Part shown: piece by piece, positions 1-11,300 of the stretch
Layout: each line of letters opens with the position of its first letter
Numbering within the stretch: position 1 is the first letter of the stretch
Assembly (NCBI GenBank): GCA_024741835.1
Contig: JAENRP010000569.1
Span: 1-17,578 of the forward strand
Length of the DNA stretch: 17,578 bases
Source: Diplocarpon mali
Lineage: Eukaryota > Ascomycota > Leotiomycetes > Helotiales > Drepanopezizaceae
Reading direction: 5' to 3'
Program-made: the position numbers and the translations under genes
Notes under the pieces: model-generated
The model's database searches: none
What the model was told of the DNA's origin: nothing
Seen by the model: only the letters and a program-made list of their open reading frames with translations

Positions 1-1188
1 ATAATTAATATTATTATACTAGTCGGATTTAAAGATCTTATAAAGATCGGCTTTTAAAATGTAAGCATTTTTATTATAATTATTATTTAAATTATTAGAA
101 GTGGATTTAAGTTTAGATAGCCTACTATTATTATTAAAGGTATCTATTAAAGTTTTAGCTAAATAGCCTTTTCCTTTGCCTTTCTTTAGTAGTTGCAGCC
201 TTTAGTAAAATAAGGGCAGTTTGCTTCTTAACTTCTGCTTTAATTACTTTTTAATATTAAAGCTAGCAACTATATTAATTAATTGCCTTTTAACTTTATA
301 ATTAGTAATATTATAAGTACTATTATAGAAGTAGTATCCCTAATAAGCTTAAGGGCTTATCCTACGCTTCTTTCTCTTCTTAGGCTTATTATTACCCTAT
401 AACGCAGCATTTGCCAATTTAAAGCGTCCTTTAAGGTCTTACTTAATAGTTCAAAGGAGGTCGATCTTCTTATAGATCTTAAGGTTAAGTTAAATAAAAA
501 GAGATTATTTTATAATAGCGAACTTAAAAGAGAAGCTATTAAGTAGGAAACTAAAAAGCTAAGTTTCTTTAAAAGTTATAGTTATCCTAGGATCTATAGC
601 TCTTACTCTTCTCCTTACTTTATATAGTATAAATTAAGTAGAGTTAATATTTATATCTATATCCTTACTATCTTTATCTTTTTTATATTAAAATAAAGTG
701 ATTTGCTATAATAGATGCTAGGTATTAAAGGCAGTTGTCCGAGAGTATTTTACCTTTAAAGTATCCTATCTTATCTTTGCATTATTATAAACTTAAATAA
801 AATCTTAATCTTTATTACTTAAACCTTTATTAATCTTAAGCTTGCATTTAGCTAAAGCTAGCCTATACTCCTTCTCCTTTTCTATATTTAAAATCTGCCT
901 TTAGGATTTTTGGTTATTATCTACTAAGGCTCTTAAGCTAAGCTTATTTAGTATATTTAATAAGTCCTTAGCAATTGTATTAGCTATTAAAGTAGAAGTA
1001 GACGAATTAGTAGAAGGAGTATAAGAGGCTATTCTTACGTATTTAATAAGTATCTTTTAAATTGCTATTTCAATGCCTTTACTTTTAAAGTAAAGCTCTA
1101 AATCGTCGAACTATTATTGCTAGTTCTTTCGAAAGAGTTAGAGGTCTTTAGGCCTAGTATTTCGATCAGAATCGGAAGCTATTGCTAT
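1..1188 (-). pseudogene. Copia family 1 gag, RIP-degraded, 3' truncated by window
   Basis: This is the N-terminal part (about 396 codons) of a family 1 Gag-Pol polyprotein, which would form the virus-like particle shell. I place the start at 1188-1186, where an ATA stands where ATG is expected; the same ATA is found at the matching place in copies B and D, and the following codons (Ile/Ala, Ser-Asp-Ser-Asp) agree. The frame is broken by many TAA/TAG codons, as expected for mutated Gln and Trp codons, so no product is made. It reaches the region just before the protease active site at position 1. The identification rests on collinearity with copy B, whose downstream pol domains are recognisable. 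Confidence 0.75.
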
Positions 1189-1340
1189 TTTAAATAGAAT
1201 TGCATTGAAAATCAAATAAATTAAATAGTTAAAGGCACTCCTCCTATCGAAAAGTCGAAATGATTAAATAGAGGGTATTATAGAAGTATTAAATAGGAAG
1301 GAAGTCTTCTTATTGAAAAGGGTTTTTAGGCTATAACGCA

Positions 1341-1468
1341 GGGAATCATACCTCTTATGAAATATAGTAAAGCAAGGAATCATACCTCTTATAGTACTAA
1401 AGGGTTATAAAGCAAGGAATCATACCTCTTACAATATAGGTTAGCTAAATAAGGAATTATACCTTCTA
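1341..1468 (-). repeat. Four direct repeats in the copy A leader
   Basis: Four copies of a ~20-bp motif (plus-strand form GGAATCATACCTCTTAT) occur at about 1341-1358, 1371-1391, 1411-1431 and 1450-1468, spaced about 40 bp apart. The same four-copy arrangement is present in the leaders of B and D, so it belongs to the element. The function is unknown; it sits between the primer site and gag, where packaging or dimerisation signals would be expected. Confidence 0.8.
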
Positions 1469-1575
1469 CTCGCCGATTGCTTGCCTTTTACTATAAGTCT
1501 TATTCAACTTCCTACTAATAGTTATAGCGTAAGTGCTTTCTAAAGGAAGTCAATAATCTATTATCGGTCTAGCTA

Positions 1576-1587
1576 GGGCTTATAACC
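1576..1587 (-). other. Primer binding site of copy A (half-tRNA iMet type)
   Basis: The plus strand reads GGGCTTATAACC immediately next to the LTR end. This is the anticodon arm of initiator tRNA-Met (GGGCTCATAACC) with one C-to-T change in the CAT anticodon, a CA to TA change as RIP makes. The element therefore probably primed minus-strand DNA from an internally cleaved initiator tRNA, as Drosophila copia does. Confidence 0.7.
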
Positions 1588-1782
1588 TATTAAGCTTAAG
1601 TAAGTCGGCGCAATAAGTAAAGGAGGCTTTTAAAGGTCGATAGTCGATATATTAGTAAGAGTTAAGGAAGGAAGGTTACCCCTTTCTTCTCTATAGCTAT
1701 ATACGTATTAATATCCTATTAACTAAGTAATAGGGTTATATAATAATATATTAAAGTGATAGCTATATCACCTATCTTAATA
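1588..1782 (-). repeat. 5' LTR of copy A (195 bp)
   Basis: On the minus strand it begins TATTAAGATAGG and ends AAGCTTAATA, which are RIP-altered forms of TGTTAAG...CAACA. It has exactly the same length (195 bp) as the two LTRs of B and the LTR of D and aligns without gaps. It should carry the element's promoter; no separate TATA box can be assigned with confidence in such AT-rich sequence. Confidence 0.92.
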
Positions 1783-3110
1783 ACGCTTAGGAATCTTTGC
1801 GATTCTATGCTAGTGCTCTATTAGGCTTCTTATAGAGTATTTCTATTGCAAAGGTTCTCCTTTCCTTCTTTTAAAAACAACCCTCTTTTATTATTTAAAA
1901 ATATCATCTTTATACTAATAATTTTTAAATATAAAAGGAACTCCCGCTTATTATAGCCTTAGCCGCTCTTATAAAGTAAGACCTTTGAAGTCCCTATACC
2001 CTATATTATACTAACTTTGCGCTAGGTTGCTAGCGCTCCCTTAGGAGCTGCTACCTTAGCGCAGTCCTCTTAGCGCTTGCTAGGTAATAAGCCGCTGCTA
2101 CTATCGCCGCCGCCCCTGCTGCTGCTGCCACTACCGCTGCCGCTAGAGAGCCCTGCCCTTATTACGCATTATATACTAAAGCCTATAATAGAATACAATA
2201 ATATATATATATGCTATATTATACGTAGGAGTATTAGCAATCTCGATTATTAGTACTTTAATAGTACCTTTAGTACGCGTTGCGTCTATTATACTATATT
2301 AAGTAATAGCTACTAATAGGCTAGCGGCCCTTTCCTCGCCTCTTAAGAGGCTATTATATCAGCTTATGCCTGCGGTGCCTTTAAAGAAGAGGTAGCGCTA
2401 CTACTTAATATAATAAAGGGTACGCTTTAGAGCTTCTATAGTACGTTTTATTAAATCTTATTAAGTTTTAAGCTGATTTTAAAAGATAAGAGCAATCGGA
2501 CCCTAGTGCTAAAAGGGCCTATTACTTTTGCAAGTAGTAGTGCTACTGCCTCCCCTGCTCTTAGCGTACTATTCCTATTCGCTCTTAGCCCTTTTAGCTC
2601 GGACCTATTTGCCCTTGCTATTGCTATTGCCGCTCCTATCCCCTTTGCCTTTACTATTGCTACTGCTGCTATAGTCTTCCTATTTGTCTCCTTAGCCCTT
2701 GCTATTGCTGCGCCTATCCTCGCCCCTGCCGCCCTTGCCCCTGCCGCTCCTATTGCCGTACCCTTTGCCTTCGCCCTTACTATTACTAGTATATTTGCTA
2801 GCAGGCCTTTGGCTAAGGGAGTACTAATAGGCCTCTCTTAAGAGGAGATCTATATAGAGCTTATAGCTATAGCGTCTTAGCTTTTAGCCTTAGCTAAGAG
2901 AATCTAAAAGAGGGTTACGCTTTATAATAGCAGTTTAAGAATATTATCTATTCTTATATTTTTAGAAAAGGAGAGCTTTTGCAATACGCTTTATAAGAGA
3001 AAACAAATAAATATGATTATAAGAGAATAGGAGCTTATAAGTATAAGTCTTTTAATAATAAGTGATTACTTACTAATAAGTATAAGTTGCTAAACGATTG
3101 TTTAAAAGCT
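1783..3110. other. Unassigned sequence between copy A and element E
   Basis: I recognise no gene or LTR here. Two patches (about 2041-2160 and 2515-2820) are clearly more GC-rich than their surroundings and consist of imperfect GCY/YGC-type triplets. On the minus strand one frame from about 3060 to 1783 has only one TGA and reads a Gly/Ser/Lys/Arg-rich stretch, a Gln/Arg-rich stretch (about 2100-2160) and a charged C-terminal part, but is cut by roughly forty TAA/TAG. Because TG is depleted everywhere, absence of TGA is weak evidence of coding. The 3' LTR of element E would be expected in this interval, but no copy of the LTR at 15017-15213 is visible. Confidence 0.5.
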
Positions 3111-6100
3111 TTAGAGGTTTAATAAATAAATAAAGCTTTTAAACTTTTAGTAGTTTAGGTTCTTAATAAGCTTATCTGCGTATATCTCTTTAATAAGGAG
3201 GTAGATTATTTAAAAGCTTCCTCTCTAGTACTTTTAGCAGATTTATATATTACTGATTTTGATATATTAAAGGCTTATTTTAATCTTCTTATTCTTTATA
3301 ATAATTAGTCGAATCGTCTATTAGTTATTATAATATATATTCTATTTAAAGAGGGAGTTTATGCAAATCTCTTTAAAAAGGCGTTTTATAGCTATTATCT
3401 CCTTTATAGTAGAAACTATACTATAGAGTTCTACTTTAGTAAAGGAGAGCGTGATAATCGCTTAGCGATTCGCTTTTTAAATAATTAATCCTTTAAATAA
3501 GAAGAAGATATATCTTTAAAAGGATCTATAGGTCTTTCGATCATCTTTGAAAAAAGTATTTAAAGATATAACCAATTGGTATTCCTTAACTTTAAAGCTA
3601 TAGGTAATTCTTAAGAAGCGCGTGCTATATAAGTATTAAAGCGTCTAATCTATAGCTAAGAGGTACTTAAAGCTTAGATTAATTAAAAAGAAAGATAGTT
3701 AAGAGGCTGCGAATATAATATTTAAGCGTATTATAATTGCTATATAAAGAATAGAGCCTATTTTCTCTTAATACTCCTTTACCTTTTTTAAAGAAGCTTA
3801 CCTTAAGTTCTTAATAAATTCCTTCTTTAGTAGTAGAGTATTAAGTACTCTTCTTATATTAGCTTTGAATTTTTAAACGATCTTTTTAATATAAGTATTA
3901 TAAACTAAGGAGATCCTCTTTGCCTTTTTATTTTAAATAATCCTTACTTTAAGGAATTAAAAGATATCTCTTATAATAATAAGCTTATATGCCCTCTTTA
4001 GGTCTTTAATTAGACGAGTCGCCTAATTTAAGTTAAAGGCCTTATATAATACTTAAATATCGTCGATATAAAATGCTATAAAGACTATGCGATCCTTTAT
4101 TATAAAAATATAAGGCTCTTCTCTTAATAGCTTAAGTTAAAGGCCTTTAAGCGTTCTTACGAATTTCCTATACTATAGCGCTAAAGAGTCTTTTAGCCTA
4201 TAGAGCACGCGGTCCAGTTCCACTACTATATTAAAGCGCTTTAAAGCCATTTAATAGGAAGTATATAATTAAAGTACTTCTTAAGTCTTTAAAAGCGTTA
4301 ATAAATGCGTTAATAATATCGAACTACTTTAATTTTATATTAAAGTACGTAGTAAGTGCTATTAGTACTTTAAAAGACCTTACTATAAGTATAGCTACGT
4401 AAGTTGAGAAAATTAAAGCTTTATCTTAAAGATCCTTTTATATAACTAGCTATAATCGGCACTTTAAAAGCTTGCTAGAGCTATTAAACTTATAGGTAAA
4501 AACCTATTTTAATAGTATTAGCAAGGGCTTTAAGTAATCCTTCCGTACGATTCTCTAATAACTTTAAGATTCTAGATTTCTAATCTCTTAGCGCCCTCCT
4601 TCTTTAAATCGTTTGCTAAAAGGGTACTTCTTTAGGTTTAGCTATCTTTTTAAAAGCTTTAGTAAAGAGCCTTAATGCTATAGGCAGTTAGGAGATTGCG
4701 CTTTATCCTTTGCCTAACTATTAACTATAGCTTTAATAATTATATAAACTGTCAAATAGTCCTTTTTATCCTCCTTTATCTATTTGTTTACTTAAAAGGT
4801 TGATATAAACTCTTGCGCATATAAGGAGTAGGGTAAATTAATATTACTTTAAAAGAGCATATGCTTTAGAGCAATAGCGTATACTTTTAAAGTCTCCTAT
4901 TATTTAACACTTAAGTATCTTATCCTCTTTTGCCTAAGAAGAGGGAGTTCCTTTTTATGCTTTTCTCTATAGGTCTCCTCCTCTATTTTTATTATTATTA
5001 GAAGTTCCTTTAGAAGTCTAGGTAGCTCTATCTCTTAAGCCTATAGTCTTTAAGCTAGTATTATAACTTAAGGTATTATATTATTAGGGCTTACTTCTCT
5101 TACTAGGTCGCTTCTTATAAGACTATTAAAGCTCTTCCTAGATCTTAGTAATAGTACCTTTAGCCTTTTACTAAAGTTTATTAAGGCCTACCTTTATAAT
5201 TGAAGACTTTATCTTAAAGCCTTTAAGCTATCTCTATTCTTATATAGAATAGTAGTTAAAGATCTGCCGATTGCCTTATAGAACTTATCTTTAAAGACTC
5301 CTTTAAAGTCGTCTATAGTTCCTTCTTTAGTAAGGCCTTTATAAGGAATTATTACTCCTAAGCTTTAGTTGCTATTTGCCTTTTTAAAGACTGGCGAAAT
5401 AGCTTCTAGTTCGCTTGCTTCTACCCTTAAGTTTTTAAGTAGGTCTCTTAAAGAATTTGGATTTAAGTTAAGGCCTTTTATATTATTAATTAAAGGCTAT
5501 AGAGTAGCATTAGTCTATAATGCAAGCTCTTCTTATATAGCGGCTTCTTTTATAGCAATTGCGTTTAGCCTTATAATAAGCTTTAATTCTTCGAAAATGC
5601 CTTTAAACTTAGCGTTTTAAGCTCCTTCTCCTTTTCTAATTAATTAAAGGGTCATCTTAAGTTCTTAGCGCAATATAGGGTTTGCGCGCTTAGCTTTTGG
5701 ACTATAGAAGAGAGACTTATCAAATTCGATATTATAAATTGTTATTACTTACTAAAGTATAAGAACCTAGATTTTATAAACATTAGAGGTAATATATCTA
5801 ATTAAGTAACCTAAGTGCCTTTATAGTTTAATTTTAAAGGTTTAGCGGTCCCTTTTTACCTTCCTCTCTTTAATTAAAGGGTATGCGCAAGCGCTATATA
5901 TATAAACGCGACTTTAGTCAGGCTTTAAGCTAGCTATTATTTACTTAATAAGCAGCGGCTTATAGAATTGAAAATACTACTTGAATTAACTATAGAGAGC
6001 CTCGCTTAATAAGATCATTTTCTTCTTAGCGAGTAGGGAGATATTATAGAAGTATATAGTAGCCTTTATAACCTTTGGCTAAAGGCTTGCTAGAAGCCTA

Positions 6101-7735
6101 GCGTAGATCCTTATTTTAATAGAGCGTTTAATCAACTCCCTTCCTACTTACTTTGTAATTCTATTAGATTAGTATATATAAGTAGGAGTAAGCTTTAAAT
6201 CAATTCCCTCCTCTTTTACCTATCTTTAGTACTTTATAAGAGAGTCTTCCCTTAAGGAGATTATTAAAGTATTATTATCTTACCTGATCTTACAAATAGA
6301 AAGCCTATATTAGCGTTTCACTTATACTTTAAAGGCCTAAAGGACCTTTATAACTATATCTCTACCCTTCGATCTTAGTAGGAATATCTAAAGTATACTA
6401 CTATACTTATCCTTAATTAAAAGAACTTATAAGCAACTATTATACAAGTTGTTTAAAAAGTCAAAGAGATCTTAAGAGATCTTAAAGAAGGGCCTCGGAG
6501 ATCGGTTCTTAAAGGTAGCGCGAGAAATAACTTACTTAATAGATACTATTATATATATAAGGCACTTTAGCCTTTATATCCCTTTGATCTTCACTCCCTT
6601 AGCGCACTTAACTAGCGCTTAAAGAGCCTTTGCGCCTAAGTAGCCAGCGCAAAGGTACTATATATACGCATTATTATCCTATACCTTAATAGGCGTATAG
6701 CTAAACTAGAACCTATTATAAAGCGTTATCTTAACTATGGGAAACGTTATTAAGGTAGAGAAGTTATATTGAAGTATATTTAGGAGATCTAAATAGTTAA
6801 TAGGCTTATATTTAAAGAAAACGAGATTATAGCAACGCTTTAACTAAGCTTGCTTTATAGAATCTCTAATGCTCTTAAAGCGTAAAGTAAGGTCTACCCT
6901 AAAGTATTAAAAACCCTTATCTATAAGGAGCCTTTTTAAGATGATATTAATAGTAAACTCCTTTATAATAGCAATATTGCAAAGCATTATCCTTATAAGA
7001 GAGCTATTATACTATAGAAGAAAGTCCGCTATATATCTATTACCTCTCCTAATAATTAAGAGTCTTAAGGTACCTGCTTTAATATATTGCTATAAGTCGC
7101 TAGAAGGCTTAAAGGTGCTTATAATAAGTAAATCCTTTGAATTAATAATATAAGTAGCTGCGCAATTATTAAGAAGCGTACTTAAAGAGAGTAGGTGGCA
7201 TTCTAGCTTAAAGAGGTAGTAGATGTTAAACGATTCTTCAAAAGCGTTAAAGGCAAAGGGATCTATTACTATAAAGACTAGTAAGTTCTCCCTTTTACTT
7301 AAACCGTCCTCCTTAAAGGCTAAAGCCTTTCCTTTGAATTTATCAATTGCTATTACTATAATATCATTCTCCTTAAGCTATGCTTAAAGACCCTTGAACT
7401 AGTCTCTTGCGTTTAATGCCTTTTGTATTTATAGGACTTCCTTTCGCAAGAGGAGAACCTTTATATTTTCCTTGCGCTTATTTATAGTATATAATAGTTT
7501 CCGATAGTCCTAGGGCTTTTAATAGTGATTTTTAAAGCCTATATAAGGGCACTTAGGCCTGATCTCCCTTTTAGAGCTTATAGAGCGACTTCAAAAGCTA
7601 CTTGCTAAAGCTTACAAAGGGGTTTCGGCATCTAAGAGAGACTCTCGAGTAGTAAAAACTGCTAGCCCTTTATTATCAATTGCTTTATTAGATTCAATGC
7701 CTACTAAGGCGCAGCTTAGCTATATTAGGTTATAC
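3111..7735 (-). pseudogene. Element E pol: zinc knuckle, protease, integrase, RT, RNase H (RIP-degraded)
   Basis: This part of the family 2 polyprotein carried the enzymes that mature Gag, copy RNA into DNA and integrate it. Visible in minus order: a zinc-knuckle remnant KCPYIGFKNHY (7513-7554, second Cys lost); a protease site NNCAATY (7159-7170, Asp to Asn); an integrase HHCC remnant with LGAKAL and KGVKIKGI (about 6657-6540); DDE core remnants DNN and ELQSK (about 6280 and 6140); an RT segment REEPYIFI...FYIDDI (4125-4056) with both catalytic Asp kept; and RNase H DDRKTYRS (about 3570-3490). It ends in ADKLIKNL and a TAA at 3111-3113. Stops are almost all TAA/TAG. Plus-strand open frames at 5369-5620 and 6941-7153 are shadows. 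Confidence 0.85.
7731..7735. repeat. Left target-site duplication of copy B (TATAC)
   Basis: TATAC lies directly before the 5' LTR and recurs directly after the 3' LTR at 13920-13924. A 5-bp duplication is the normal footprint of Copia integrase and shows that B's two LTRs come from one insertion event. Confidence 0.9.
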
Positions 7736-7930
7736 TATTAAGATGGGTGATATAGCCATCACTCTGATATATTATCATATAACCCTACTGCTTAGTCAGT
7801 AGGATATTGATACGTATATAGCTATAGGGAAGAAAGGGGTAACCTTCCTTTCCTAACTCTTATTAATATATCGACCATCGACCTTTAAAAGCCTCCTTTA
7901 CCTATTGCACCGACTTACTTAAGCTTAATA
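7736..7930 (+). repeat. 5' LTR of copy B (195 bp)
   Basis: It starts TATTAAGATGGG (RIP-altered TGTTAAGATGGG, as kept in copy D) and ends AAGCTTAATA. Near its start are three consecutive short inverted repeats: GTGAT/ATCAC (7747-7762), TGATA/TATCA (7765-7777) and CCTACTG/CAGTAGG (7784-7803). It is the putative promoter of the element. Confidence 0.95.
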
Positions 7931-7942
7931 AGTTATAAGCCT
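7931..7942 (+). other. Primer binding site of copy B
   Basis: AGTTATAAGCCT abuts the 5' LTR. It is a mutated form of GGTTATGAGCCC, the complement of the initiator tRNA-Met anticodon arm. Copies A and D carry closer matches at the same place. Confidence 0.65.
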
Positions 7943-8050
7943 TAGATAGACTGATAATAGATTATTAACTTCCTTTAGAAAGTACTTGCGCTGCAACTAT
8001 TAGTAAGAAGTTGAATAAGACTTATAGTAAGAGGCAAGCAATCGGCGAAT

Positions 8051-8180
8051 AAGAGGTATAATTCCTTATTCAACCAACTTATATTATAAAAGGTGTGATT
8101 CCTTGCTTTATAACCCCTTTAGTATTGCAAAAGGTATGATTCCTTGCTTTATTATGTTTTATAAGAGGTATAATTCCTTA
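8051..8180 (+). repeat. Four direct repeats in the copy B leader
   Basis: A motif of the form AAGAGGTATGATTCCTTGCT occurs at about 8051-8070, 8089-8112, 8129-8151 and 8163-8180, in the noncoding leader between primer site and gag. All three family 1 copies have the same four copies. The plus-strand open frame at 8103-8297 only runs through these repeats and is not a gene. Confidence 0.82.
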
Positions 8181-8328
8181 TATTATAGCCTAAAAACCCT
8201 TTTCGATAAGAGGACTTCCTTCCTATTTAATACTTTTATAATACTGCTATTTAATCATTTTGACTTTTCGATAGGAGGAGTGCCCTTAACTATTTAATTT
8301 ATTTGATTTTAACGCAATTCTATTCGAA

Positions 8329-11300
8329 ATAGCAATAGCTTCCGATTCCGACCGAAATACTAGACTTAAAGACCTCTAACTCTCTTAAAAGAACTGGTAA
8401 TAATAGTTTAACGATTTAGAGCTTTACTTTAAGAGCAAAGGCATTAAAATAGCGATTCAAAAGACACTTATTAAATACATAAGAATAGCCTCCTATACTC
8501 CTTCTACCGATTCGTCTACTTTTACTTTAATAGCTAATATAACTGCTAAGGATTTATTAGATATATTAAATAAGCTTAGCCTAAGAGCTTTAATAGATAA
8601 TAACCGAGAATCCTAAAGGTAGATTTTAAATATGGAAAAGGAAAAGGAGTATAAGTTAGCCTTAGCTAAATGTAAGCTTAAGATTAATAAAGGTTTAAGT
8701 AATAAAGATTAAGATTTTATTTAAATTTATAATAATATAAAGATAAGATAGGATACTTTAAAGGTAAAATACTTTTAGACAACTGCCTTTAATACTTAGT
8801 ATCTATTATAGTAAATTACTTTATTTTAATATAAAAAAGACAAAGATAGTAAGAATATAAATATAAATATAGACTCTACCTAGTTTATATTATATAAAGT
8901 AAGGAGGAGAATAAGAGCCGCAGATCCTAAGATAGTTATAATTTTTAAAGAAACTTAGCTTTTTAATTTCCTATTCAATAGCCTTCCTCTTAAGTTTGCT
9001 ATTATAAAATAATCTCTTCTTATCTAACCTAACCTTAAGATCTATAAGAAGATCGACTTCCTTTGAACTATTAAGTAAGACCTTAAAGGATGCTTTAAAT
9101 CGGCAAATGCTGCATTATAAGGTAATGATAAGCTTAAGAAGAGGAAGGAGCGTAGGATAAGCCCTTAAGCTTATTAAGGATACTACTTCTATAATAGTAC
9201 TTATAATATTATTAATTATAAAGTTAAAAGGCAACTGATCAATATAGTCGCTAGCTTTAATATTAAAAAGCAATTAAAGCAAAAGTTAAGAAGTAAACTA
9301 CCCTTATCCTACTAAAGGCCGCAACTATTAAAAAAAGGCAAAGGAAAAGGCTATTTAGCTAGAACTTTAGCAAATACCTCTAATAATAATAGTAGGTTAT
9401 TTAAACTTAAATCCACTTTCGATAATTCAAACGATAATTATAATAAAGATGCTTACATTTTAAAAGCCGATCTTCGTAAGATCCTTAAATCCAATTAGTA
9501 TAATAATACTAGTTATATAATATATATAACTAATAAACCCTACCTATTTAAAGGCCTGCTTATTAAAATAAAAAGGTGCTCTATTAAGGTTAATAGTAGA
9601 AGGTTATATATAAATTCGATAGGTATAGTAGAGATAAATATTACTAGCATTTCTTTCCTTTTGTAAAATGTTCTCTTTATACCTAGCTTAAGTATTAATC
9701 TTTTATTTAGCTATAAAATCTATATAAAGTTGAATTATATAAGAGTTTTCAATAATTAATTTATATAATTTATAAATAATAATTATAAAGTGATCTTTAA
9801 AGCTAAAATCAAAGATAGACTTTATATTATATTAAAGGTAATATTATAAAAATTGACTCTTAAGCTGGACTTATAAATAGATTCCTTTAAGGAAAGTGTA
9901 CTCTTTACCCTAATATAATTAAGTAAGGATAAGGAGAATAGATAGACTCTTAAGCTAGGATTGCAAGTAAAATTCGCGAAAATAACTCTTAAGCCAAGAC
10001 TATAGGTAGATTATAAAGTGTCCTTAAAGATAATTCTTAAGCTAAGATTATAAGTGAATTTAATAGAAATGACTCTTAAGCTAAGACTATAAGTGGATTT
10101 TGCAAATTTGCTAATAATAACTCTTAAGCTAGGATCGTAAGTAAAATTCGCAGAAATGACTCTTAAGCTAAGATTGCAAGTAAAATTCGCAAATTCATTA
10201 AAGACAAATCCTAAGCTAGGACTATAAGTAGATCTTACTATTTTTAGGAAATCGACTCTTAAGCCAGGACTGCGAGTGGATCTTGCGGTTTTATTAAAAA
10301 TAACTCTTAAGCTAGGCTTATAATTAGAAAATAGCAAAACCTTAAACTACTATCACTAGTCCTTTCTAACTGCTAATAATAAAGTATTAACTAATAATAA
10401 GCTACTAAAGCTATTAGAAGCCGAAAGCCTATTAAAGTATTAGCTAATATATAAAAGATTCGTATATCTAAGGCTAGAGAAATTAAAGGGCCTTTATAAG
10501 GTCTTAATCTTAAAATAGAAGATCTAAGTATTAAAAGATCGCTTAATATACCGAATTTATAAGCTGATAAAACTTTAAAATCAAACGTAAACTAAGCTTA
10601 GTTTATAAAAAGATTTAATACTAGCGCTAATATCTATTAATACTATTAAACTATTTATAACTTTAATTAAAGGAAATAATTAGTTTTCTTAAATAGTAGA
10701 TAACTCTACTTAATAGATATAGACTATTTGCACTAGGACTAAATCTAAGCTTATAGAAAAGCTAGAAACTTAGAAAGTGATAAAGGAACACTAGACCTAA
10801 TTAAAGCTAATAGCTATTAGGTCTAATAATATATTAAAGATTAAGGTAAAGCTTAATAAATAGGTAAAATAAAGAGTTTATTATAAATTAATTATAATAT
10901 ATAAAGGTTCCTATTAGAATAGTATTATTAAGCAAAGTATCTAGTAAGTAGAGACTAACTATTGCGCTCTATTATAAGATGCTAACTTACTATTAGAATT
11001 CTAAGACCTTGCGGTTAAGGCAGATATATACTTGCGAAATAGAATAGGTAGTAGACTAATAGTCAATAGCATTCGAATATTATTATATAAGGCATATTTC
11101 GGATAGAAACTAAGCCTAGACTATATTTGCGTCTTTAAAAGCGTCTACTACTCTTCTATTAGCCTAAAGTCCTAGCCTATAAGTATAAAGAGCAAGAAGC
11201 TAATAAATTAAGGTAAAGAATATATATTTATTAAATATATTAAATAGATAATAAAGCAATAGATAATATACGCGCTAGATTTAAGGCAAGTAATTATATC

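Larger units (their letters stand above)
1..1782 (-). mobile_element. Ty1/Copia retrotransposon, family 1 copy A, 5' part (cut by window start)
   Basis: This is the 5' end of an LTR retrotransposon read on the minus strand: LTR, primer site, leader with four short repeats, then gag up to the protease boundary. Its reverse complement aligns along its whole length with 7736-9517 of copy B and with copy D. The landmarks fall at the same spacing (LTR start to inferred gag start is 593-594 bp in all three). It is heavily mutated, with CA to TA and TG to TA changes. The flank on the LTR side is ACGCT (1783-1787), a candidate 5-bp target duplication whose partner would lie left of the window. Confidence 0.9.

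Noticed and set aside
1576..1587. Fragment of an initiator tRNA gene
   Set aside because: Only the 12-nt anticodon-arm complement is present, always against an LTR, so it is a primer site.
2506..2841. Plus-strand 111-codon Ala/Leu/Phe/Ile-rich open frame
   Set aside because: It arises from a GC-richer GCY/TTY triplet patch that lacks TA; the composition is monotonous, there is no domain or start context, and it is the antisense of a purine-rich stretch.
3111..4125. Ty3/Gypsy reverse transcriptase, suggested by FYIDDI
   Set aside because: The RNase H directly follows RT to the C-terminus, the integrase lies upstream of RT, and the tail matches Copia RNase H, so the order is Copia, not Gypsy.
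5369..7153. Plus-strand open frames at 5369-5620 and 6941-7153
   Set aside because: They lie antisense to the recognisable pol frame of element E.
8103..8297. Plus-strand 64-codon frame
   Set aside because: It runs through the noncoding leader repeats of copy B and is not maintained in copies A and D.
10011..10337. Minus-strand 108-codon frame with repeated SLRVI-type peptides
   Set aside because: It is the antisense of the tandem repeat tract inside pol; the repeats make any frame look patterned.
9856..10340. CRISPR-like array of regularly spaced repeats
   Set aside because: The units are contiguous, imperfect, lie in a retrotransposon reading frame and have no unique spacers; the sequence is fungal.
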